Origin: Siphonodentalium dalli
Taxonomy: Eukaryota > Mollusca > Scaphopoda > Gadilida > Siphonodentaliidae
Length of the DNA: 64,000 nucleotides
Direction: 5' to 3'
NCBI GenBank assembly: GCA_032622095.1
Contig: CP136067.1
Span: 49,327,899-49,391,898 of the forward strand
The translations under genes were made by a program, and so were the position numbers. Below are positions 55,315 through 64,000 of the stretch, in pieces. How positions within the stretch are numbered: position 1 is the stretch's first letter; each line of letters begins with the position of its first letter. The notes below the pieces were generated by a model. That model searched no databases, was not told where the DNA came from, and saw only the letters and a program-made list of their open reading frames with translations.

Positions 55315-57585
55315 TTACTATATTGGCTGTTATCTTTCTTGGAGTTGTACTGAGAGTTACATTCTCTGTACCATAAGCTTACAATGCTAACCGGCTGCGT
55401 GCGACATTTCGACAATATTTAATTTTTCGCACGTACTACTAATCCGGATGCGTGCGACATATCAAACATTCACCTAGGACATTTTCTTGAGACATAGCAT
55501 TTTTGTATACACTCACATTGATATTACCCTGAAATGATGTTTTATAAGAGTGTCCCCAATATTTAATTTCACACACGCACGGTTACGCGTACAATGGTAA
55601 CCGGCTGCGTGCGACATATCGACATATGATCAAACCACTACAGTAATTATGTGTTCGTTGCAACAATCGTATAATAATTGTAACATGTATTTATAGCTAT
55701 TTATCTATACCATAAATGCTGTGTTTATAACCGTGCATCTGATTTCCGCGATAAACCTCTATATACACATGCACATTATAATTGACATTGCTTGCAGAAT
55801 TTATGCCTAATTGCTCGCAATCGGCAACACAACTATTTTCACCATCGAAACGTAATTCCATTCACCTGGGCCATTTGAGTGTGACATAGCAGTTTTCATA
55901 CACGCACAATCACCTTACCCTGACTGAAGTTTTTATCTAACAATAGCTAAATTAACTAATCTTCTTTGTTTTATCCATATCACCCATAACTGACTATCTC
56001 TTGCCTACTACTTCGTCCACAATATTTTATTTTCCGCACGTACTACTACGGTACATGCTATCCGGATGCGTGCGAATTATCATCAAACCACTACAGTAAT
56101 ATATAGTTATGTACATTGATCAGAGATTAAAGCATATCAATCAATTATCGTACTACAGTTATTACATTCATTTATTTATATATACTTATATGTACAATAA
56201 TCTTGTGTTGATAATTATATATCTTGCCTGTAAATACTTGAAATAATGTACATGTACTCTCATGTGAAGCAGGTCAATAAACAATTCTATGAAGAGGTGG
56301 CCCAAAATGAATAGTGACAATAAACAATTTTATACATTCGAAATTCTATGTCAAACTATGGAGAAACCACGGATTTAGAGGTGTTTGTATGTACACGGCT
56401 TGATATCCAATATTACTTACTATATTGACAGTTTTCTTTCTTGGAGTTGTACTGAGAGTTACATTCTCACAGTAAACAAAATTCAAGTTAATTGCCTATT
56501 GGTGTAAAAAGATTATCTCGATTGATTGATTGTGGTTTTAATGTCGCTTTCAGCAACTAAGACCATATCACGACATTGCCGGTGTTAATGTGCAGGACAT
56601 CTAACAGTGCATGATTTCAATGGCTGACAAACTCGTCGACCAATTTTCACGGTATAAAAATAGGTAGATAATGCCCAAACTACCTTTCTAGGACCAATAT
56701 ATGTCTCAATAATACGCATTCAAGTCATGCAAATTACAACAAAGTCGTGGTGTTTGGGGCCCGAACAATCAGCCTGCCAATTTGGATGAAGAAACCACCG
56801 ACAACAGCCGAGGATCTCCGGGTGTCTTCGCAAATAAGCTTCCCCTGTGTCTATAATTTTCGGTACGCGACAAGGCGTTTCGGTTTGATATTATGTGTTC
56901 CTGCCGGAACAATGGTCTCTGTTGACAAGAATGTAATGATAGAACGGTTCACCTACATTTATCAGGGAATGGTGCGAGGTGGTTAGAGAAAGGAACACAA
57001 TATTACTAATATAATAATTAATTATGTTGAGATGCCTTTGTATTTAATTGCAACCCAACATAAATGATAAGTATGGTAGTAAATAGCATGATTTGCAGTA
57101 TATGCTGAATATTTTTCTTTCTTATAGCATATAGGAAAGGGTAGCCAAGTATTAGATCATATCATTAATTTATACTCTGGCTACCGTGGAGATCATATTC
57201 AACCCGTTCAAGATATAGGAACTTTTTAATATTCTGACGGAGAACTTTATAGCATTTGAATAAAACAACGCAGTGACTATATATTCGTTTGTTAATACTT
57301 GTTCCTCAATAATATATTTCACAATAAGGTTGGTCACAACTCCATATTGCATGATTTGATTCTGTCTTTTGTGAGTCGACATCGAAATAAACATTGAATT
57401 GCTTACCGTGAAAACTTCAATGATTGTATAAAGTGACATCTTTCATGTAACATCGAGCTGGGAATTTCACCTACACTGTGGAATATAGTATTTACTGAGG
57501 AACGATATTAACTAAGAACTATATTAGTTGCACTGTTTTTTAATGTAATAAACTTCCCTGTCGGAACATGAACACGTTATTATTT
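55315..57585 (+). repeat. Segmental duplication of the CDC25 region, copy II (right part)
   Basis: Resumes the duplicated sequence exactly where copy II was cut by E1 and matches 10415-12585, including the old repeats and the motif series CCGGCTGCGTGCGACAT. It retains about 115 bp (around 55938-56055) missing from copy I. Homology ends at 57585, where the inverted-arm element begins. Confidence 0.88.
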
Positions 57586-60500
57586 GAACTGGTGTCGAAT
57601 GATCTCTACGGGCGTAGCTATGCAGGGTATAGATTCATGACATGAGTCATTAGTCCAGGAGATATTGGTCGACCTCTGCACCCCCAGGACTTAACTTTAC
57701 CCCACTAATTTTCTTCCTTAAGGTCTCCTCTAATTCTTTTCACTTGTTAACAAGAGAAAAAAGTGGCCGCTGAGACTCCAGACAAGATGGCGTCCATCAT
57801 GACGGCCATTTTGTTTAAATACACCAGGTCTCTTTGATCGCAGTTATAGTAAAGATGATGTCACACGCCGTCTTGTTTTCCGCTCGATTCGTTATGCTAA
57901 TATACAACCCTTACAAATTAGCCAAAAATCCGACACCAGAATCTAATATGGCGGCCAAGATGGCCGCCGAAATGTGAAAATATGCTATTTTTCTGACATG
58001 TTACCACCTTTCGTTTGTCTCTGTGGGAAAATGTTGGCATCTTTGCGTCATATTATATATTTATCATATAGAGGAGTCATTGGCGACCACATGGGGTCCA
58101 TAATATACATTCATTGCGGGATATTTTTGTCCGATATCACGTTTTCCCAAATGCCGGTATAATAGGTCAAAGCCGAATCTCCGTTAATAAAGCGATGTAA
58201 TGTTTCGAATCAATGAATGTTATTGCTATTATAACAACACCCATGCATATATATGTGCAGGAGATACTCAAGCTAGGATTCCTCTTATACCTAAGTTGAG
58301 GAATATTTACCCAAATCCAAGATGACGGCCAAAATGGCCACCAGAAATAAAAAATCGCCGAAAATCTCCGATTTTAACATCAGTGAACATTATTGTCATG
58401 ACAACTCCACACCTGCTTACTATTGTGAGTTGGGAACACTTAGGCGAAGAACTTTCCTTGTACCGTATCCAAATAAAAGTCCCCCAAATCCAAAATGGCG
58501 CCCACAATGGCGGACAGATTTTGAAATACTGAGGTGAAGTAATTACATTACATCTCATGCAAGAAATTGTTTTCCAAATCGAAGTTGGCGGCCAAAATGG
58601 CGACCGAAATTTGAAAACAAGTCTACATTCCTTTACTTTCCTACGATGGGCGTTTTGTTTCGCGATTTCTATTCACCATTACATGTTGATATGGAATAGT
58701 GACATGAAGTATTCATTAGGGTTTGGCAATTGATACTCACAGCCAAGATCGCTGCAAAATTGGCGACTAGAAATTTATAAAAAATCGATATTTTCACATA
58801 TTAATTTCAACTTTTTGTCATAATATCGGTATGTATGGACGAAACTGTACATACACCATCTACTAGTTCAACTTTAAGGTATCAAAACGCATAACATAGC
58901 TCGTATCCTTCTGGAAAGATGAAAAACCACAATTAATATCGCGATGTGGCATTTCGAAATCCAGTCTCCACTTAGCGCCGATAATGGCCGTAAGCGTACG
59001 TGCGCCGAATAGTTATATCAGAACAATTGCCTGATTGATGATGACCGAATGATTAATTTGTTTTTGTTTTTTCTATGTTTTTCTTCCATTCTTATCCTTT
59101 TTATCCTTTGTTTAGATAGCCAGTCAACTTGTCCTATTACCAACTTGATAACTCAACTAAAGCCAATTCTTGTTTTATTTCTAGTGAAGAATATAGTGAA
59201 CCACACCAAACTAAATTAAATTTAACCGACTAAGAGCTCCATTTAAGAATTACATTTAAGAATTTCATCCCCCTACCTTTGGAATTATTTTATTGATACT
59301 ACATACATGTAAAACAAAAAAACATAGTAATGATAATGAAATTTCTTCAGCTTTTTGACCATTATGTCTACACAACTCATCTTGAGACCAAAATGTAATG
59401 AAACAGTATTCTCCGTTCATATAAGGGATAGGAGCTTCTTTAAGTTCTGTAACTTGTGCTCCGATCCCTTTATCGCCTCTCATCCTTATTCACCAACTGT
59501 ATTTTCTTTATTTGTATTTTGTTTATTGATTGAGGGATAATAAAATATGTTTAAATCACCTGATAACAGATTCTGATTTGCCACGTCACGTCCATAATTA
59601 TCTGTACCAGCTTCCATTTCTTTGTCTGATAAATCTAGGTCGCTCACACCGACAAAGTATTCACCACTTCCTGTGAGTAGGGTCCCTCTAATCATAACGT
59701 TTCAAACAATTCATTTTCCGGTGTCTAGCTTACGATTTAAAATTTGTGCTAACTATGATATGTGTGCGTCATCTTGAACTAGGAAGGCATATGGCCGATG
59801 AGTATACAAGCTTACAGAATGTCATCTCTATGTATGTGTCTCATACCCCATGGGATAACGACATGTACACCTGGCGAACCAGTTAGCTATTCACTTATCA
59901 ATAGATGGTTCGTAAACTCACAAACTCACAAACTCAGCGAACGCATTGGCATATGTGGACAACTTCGAGAGTGTTTAGAAGGTTGCTAGCTGTCTCATTC
60001 CCTTGGACAAATGTCTGTCTGCTAAGGAGAAGACCCTAGTGTACAGAGTACCTACACTTCTTAACCATTATCCGAAGCAAACTGTGTGACGCCCCGCAGT
60101 TTTCTCGTCGAATATCTCCCAGCAGAGAAGAACAATGCTCGCGGTGCTAGTTTGTGGACATGCGCCATTATAGTGGGAATGAAATGGGCCACTGTAAACA
60201 CCACCCTACACCTGGTGCATGTTTAAGATATCGAATGTCATGCGTGTCGGTGTTATTTGGTGTGGTAAGATTGTATTTCCACATCCGTTTCGAAGCCTTT
60301 CTGATTCAACTACGTACACTTTTGTCTGGATAATACTATGCTAGCCTCTCTCAAAACAGTCGGATGGATGAAAGGATAATGTCTTTATAGCATGAATGTA
60401 TGCGTGTTTTGTTATCCTCTCTCGGGGTTAGTGTCAGTATGTGGGCGGTATTATTCAAGAAAATGTCAGAAACAGTGGTGCATTTATTTCACTATGTATT

Positions 60501-62616
60501 TAAAGAACAGTTTACAGTCTCGATGGCAATGGCTGTGGACGTTTGGGGAACGCGACCTTTATGATCATATAGCTTTATATATATAACTTTAAAATATAGT
60601 AGTTAATGTCTCATGTAGGAAAATGGTCGCAATGGTGATGCTACCAAGAAATCGCTTGGTGTACCAACGTTTGTTGAACTGAATGCAAGAGCTCATCAAC
60701 GTAACATTCCTCTGGATGTTCCTCGCGTTGAACATTTCACCCTTTTGTTGATGGTATTTGTACTTTCTTGAACCATACCACCCAGCGTGAGTATGACATA
60801 TCAACCAACTATCAAAGGCATCGCCGTTAAGACTACACCCCAGTCTTAGCAGAAATGCATTCGTCAAATGTCGGGCTTTCAACATTCGAAGCCATATACA
60901 GAAGTTGTCCGGGTACGTCAGTGCATTAGATGAGTATGTGAATTGATGAACCATATATTGAGAAGTGGCTGTTTGGGAAAATCACCAGGTGTACACGTTG
61001 TTATCCACATTAGGTCACCAAAGCTGGCAATACGCAGATATATAGGTCCTTCTGAAAGCTAGTATACGCATCGAGCGAATATCTTTATAGTGTATCGCAC
61101 AAGATGACGCATATACCCCATATGTAGCATCTGAATTATACCATAAGCTATACCACGAATGAAGCTCGCTAAGAATTCCAAGCTTTCGAAACAAACACGT
61201 CAGCTGGACACCGGCATATGTATTGTTTGAAACATTCCGATTAGTGGCACCATTCTACAAAGAAGAGTAGTGAACTGTTGTTGTGAGTGAGATAGATTAA
61301 TCTGACGAAGAGACGGAAACGAGTCTAGATAATGCTGAATGTGGCAATTCAGAATAAGCTCAGGTACTGTTGTTTTGATTCTTGGAAGTCATAATATGAC
61401 TATTCGGCGCACACATGTACGGTTACGGCCAGTATGAGCCCTTAGTGGAGAATGGATTTTGAAATGCCACATCGCGATTGTGGGTTTTCATCCTTCCAAA
61501 AGGCTACGACTTACATTGGAACTAATAGATGGCTTATATTATGTACCGTTTCGTTTATACAAATGAATATTATGACAAAAAGTTGAAATTAGTATGTGAT
61601 AATATCGGCTTCTTTTGAATTTCTGCCCACCAGTTTGGCCGCCATATTGACTGTGAGTATCACTTGCCAAACCCTAATGAATAATTCATACATATCAACA
61701 TGTAATGGTGGGTAGAAATCGCGAAACGATAACGCCCATCCTAAGAAAGTAAAGGAATGTAGACGTGTATTCAAATTTCGGTCGCCATTTTGGCCGCCAT
61801 CTTCGATTTGGAAAACCATTTGTTGCATGAGACGTAAGGTAATTACTTCACCTCAGTATTTCCAACTCAACTTTACGCATGGATGGAGTTGTCTCGACAA
61901 TAATGCCCAATGATGTGAATATGAGGGAATTTCCTTGATTTTTCAAAATCTGTCCGCCATTTGTGGGCGCCATTTTGGATTTGGGGGACTTTTATTTGGA
62001 TACGGTACAAGGAAAGTTCTTCGCCTAAGTGTTCCCAACTTTCAATAGTAAGCAGGTGTGGAGTTGTCATGACAATAATGCTCACTGATGTTAAAATCAG
62101 CGATTTTCGGCGATTATTTTATTTCTGGTGACAATTTTGGCCGCCATCTTGGATTTGGGTAAATATTCCTCAAAGTATAAGAGGAATCCTAGCTCGAGTA
62201 TCTCCTGCAAATATATATGCATGGGTGTTGTTATAATAGCAATAACATTCATTGATTCGAAACATAACATCGCGTTATTAACGGAGATTCGGCTTTGACC
62301 TATGATAACGGCATTTGGGAAAACGTGATATCGGAAAAAAATATTCCGCAATTAATGCATATTATGGTCCGTATGTGTTCACCAATGTCTCCTCTATATG
62401 ATAAATGTATAAAATGACGCAAAAATTATAACATTTTCCCACAGAGACAAACGAAAGGAGGTAACATGACAGAAAAATAGCATATTTTCACATTTCGGCG
62501 GCCATCATGTCCGCCATATTGGATTTTGGTATCGGATTTTTTGCTAATTTGTAAGGGTTGTATATTAGCATAACGAATCGAGCAGAAAACAGGACCGCAT
62601 GTGCTATCATCTTTAC
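57586..62616. mobile_element. Second long-inverted-arm element (E2), related to E1
   Basis: The arms 57849-59018 and 61394-62616 are near-perfect inverse copies of about 1.2 kb, enclosing about 2.4 kb (59019-61393). Matching words include GTCCCCCAAATCC/GGATTTGGGGGAC and GCGCCGAATAGT/ACTATTCGGCGC. The outer left stretch 57586-57848 is related to E1's right end, read inwards from the tip (GGACTTAAC, CAGCGGCCACTTTTTT). The tip TAGTC itself is not seen, so the left end is probably truncated at the duplication boundary. The arms carry repeated pairs of ATGGCGGCC/GGCCGCCAT motifs. No transposase was recognised in the loop. Confidence 0.8.
59019..61393. other. Loop region of element E2
   Basis: No gene is supported. 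The longest frames (for example 60589-60954, minus, 121 codons) show no recognisable domain and no splice context that I trust. The text is ordinary AT-rich DNA. Confidence 0.5.
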
Positions 62617-64000
62617 CTCATTGCATGGTCAAAAATTCAAACTGATAGTCAAAAGGACATTGAAAACATAAGAAGAATATAACTTATATACACACACGAT
62701 TTTTAAAAGAAAATAAGGTACACGGAGAAACAAAAACAACAACCAACACGTTTGTAGAGAGGGGTCTCATTTCCATTGTGTACATATTGTATATAAATAT
62801 TGTATATGTGTTATTGCATGTTATTCATTAATTTGTTTCTTCGCAATAAAACGCATTCAATTCAATTATTCCAATATCAAATGGGGTAAACATGTGTGTT
62901 ATGTGGATTTCTTGGCCATGTTGGGACAGACATCAGTCTACATAATTATATGGTTTACGATTAAGCATTGTTTGTGTATATTTAATTTTATTACTAATTT
63001 GGCATTACATGTAGTTGGTGCAGCTGTCACAGAAAGTCATTTTCGATGCCCATTGTTGTCATGTGCGCCATTTTTAATAGAAAATTTAGCTCGAAGCGAA
63101 TTTTATATATGTTATAGAGGATATAATAATATAATTATTATTCCTCTTCAATATTAAATTTAAAACCAACTTAGTCCATTTTTTTCTATAGGCCAAACCT
63201 TTTATAAACAAGACATTACCTTTGACTTGGGAGGTCTGTTCATTTTGCCCTTTCCCCCATTTCGTCTTGTGTTTCTTCGACTTCGAGGGTTAAAATAATA
63301 GTTTATCCGAGTCGAGGATCCTACTATCAAAGCTGAAAGTTATCAATATCGATTTTTGAAATCTGTTATTTTTCACCACCTGGAATATTTGGCGGCCTAA
63401 TAAATAGTCGACGAGCCGCCCGAAATATACTCTCGATACCAAATTGCGATGAACAAAATATTGATATATATTTTGGTAATTAATAAATTCTGAATACTAA
63501 AGCGTCTTTTGAAGAAATGTTCTTGAATCTGATGATACGGGGACCATCGAATCGGATAATGTACCTTTAAGTTTAAATATCAGAATATTTTAATTTATTA
63601 ACCCGAATTTTCCAAATATTTATTGTTTTCAAGCATAATATCACCCCCCCCCCCCCCCCCCACGCGCATATGGTTATGTCCCTTGTGGGTAGTTAAAAAG
63701 CAATACGGCATTGAACTAACTGGAGTTCATCGACCAAACATATATATACATGCTCAACTGTTATTGACTATACCAAATTGATATTTGACTCAAATAATAT
63801 TTGACAAAAAGTAACGTGTTCCATGGATCAATATAAATGACTAAAATCCATGTTGGCATTGTGTAACAAACTGGAAAACCGTTCTATCATTAAATCCTTG
63901 TCAACAGAGACTATTATTCTCGAATTGACAATAATCGGCTGATTCGAACAAATTGCCGGAACAGACGAAACGATATTAAATTTTACGCAAAAATATAACA
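62617..64000. other. Intergenic stretch at the right edge
   Basis: No gene recognised. It contains an AT-rich region and a run of about 18 cytosines at about 63644-63661. A frame at 62894-63157 (87 codons) is hydrophobic but has no homology I can name. Confidence 0.5.

Noticed and set aside
60589-60954. 121-codon minus-strand frame in the E2 loop as a possible transposase remnant
   Set aside because: No catalytic motif or DNA-binding domain recognisable; length is within what chance allows in this DNA.

Overview
This is eukaryotic, intron-rich, repeat-rich, AT-rich DNA, probably from a marine invertebrate. A lophotrochozoan such as a bivalve or other mollusc is my guess, from the mix of CR1/L2-type and L1/Tx1-type LINEs and the frequent ACATGTA words; species is not determinable. 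The only host gene I recognise is the cell-cycle phosphatase CDC25. It occurs as a tandem, all-minus-strand array: a lone exon at 57-173 whose downstream exons would lie left of the window; a seven-exon copy at 4601-7993; a broken partial copy at 19998-21062; and a second seven-exon copy at 27812-31218. In both seven-exon copies the splice sites and reading frame run without a break from the first recognised exon to the stop, including the HC(X)5R active-site loop. The N-terminal exons were not found.

Layout. Positions 240-12585 are a ~12.3 kb segment duplicated at 23711-57585. A third, partial copy (19998-23710) lies between them. The region between the copies (12586-19997) holds a ~4.5 kb two-ORF LINE on the minus strand (14324-18737) and a 5'-truncated CR1-like fragment on the plus strand (18850-19890). 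Two copies of the unit share a decayed LINE fragment with identical lesions (21290-22118 and 31440-32283), which helps order the duplication events.

The most striking object is 34878-55314. This 20,437 bp block interrupts the second segmental copy exactly where the first copy has an uninterrupted empty site (10411-10420). It begins TAGTCTGGTCG, ends with the inverse CGACTAGACTA, and is flanked by a 3-bp target duplication, TTA. It therefore behaves as a giant terminal-inverted-repeat DNA transposon (called E1 here). It carries no recognisable transposase. Its inside is mostly inverted repeats, foldbacks and minisatellites, with two nested LINEs: a full-length L1/Tx1-like element with a 15-bp target duplication (34966-41642) and a CR1/L2-like element whose single 1121-residue protein carries an N-terminal hydrophobic segment followed by a variant 2A-like motif (43712-47077). 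Deleting the L1 in silico restores the alignment between E1's two ends.

From 57586 onward lies a second element with long inverted arms (57849-59018 and 61394-62616, called E2). It is related to E1 and is likewise studded with ATGGCGGCC/GGCCGCCAT motifs. The rest of the window, to 64000, shows no gene I can support.
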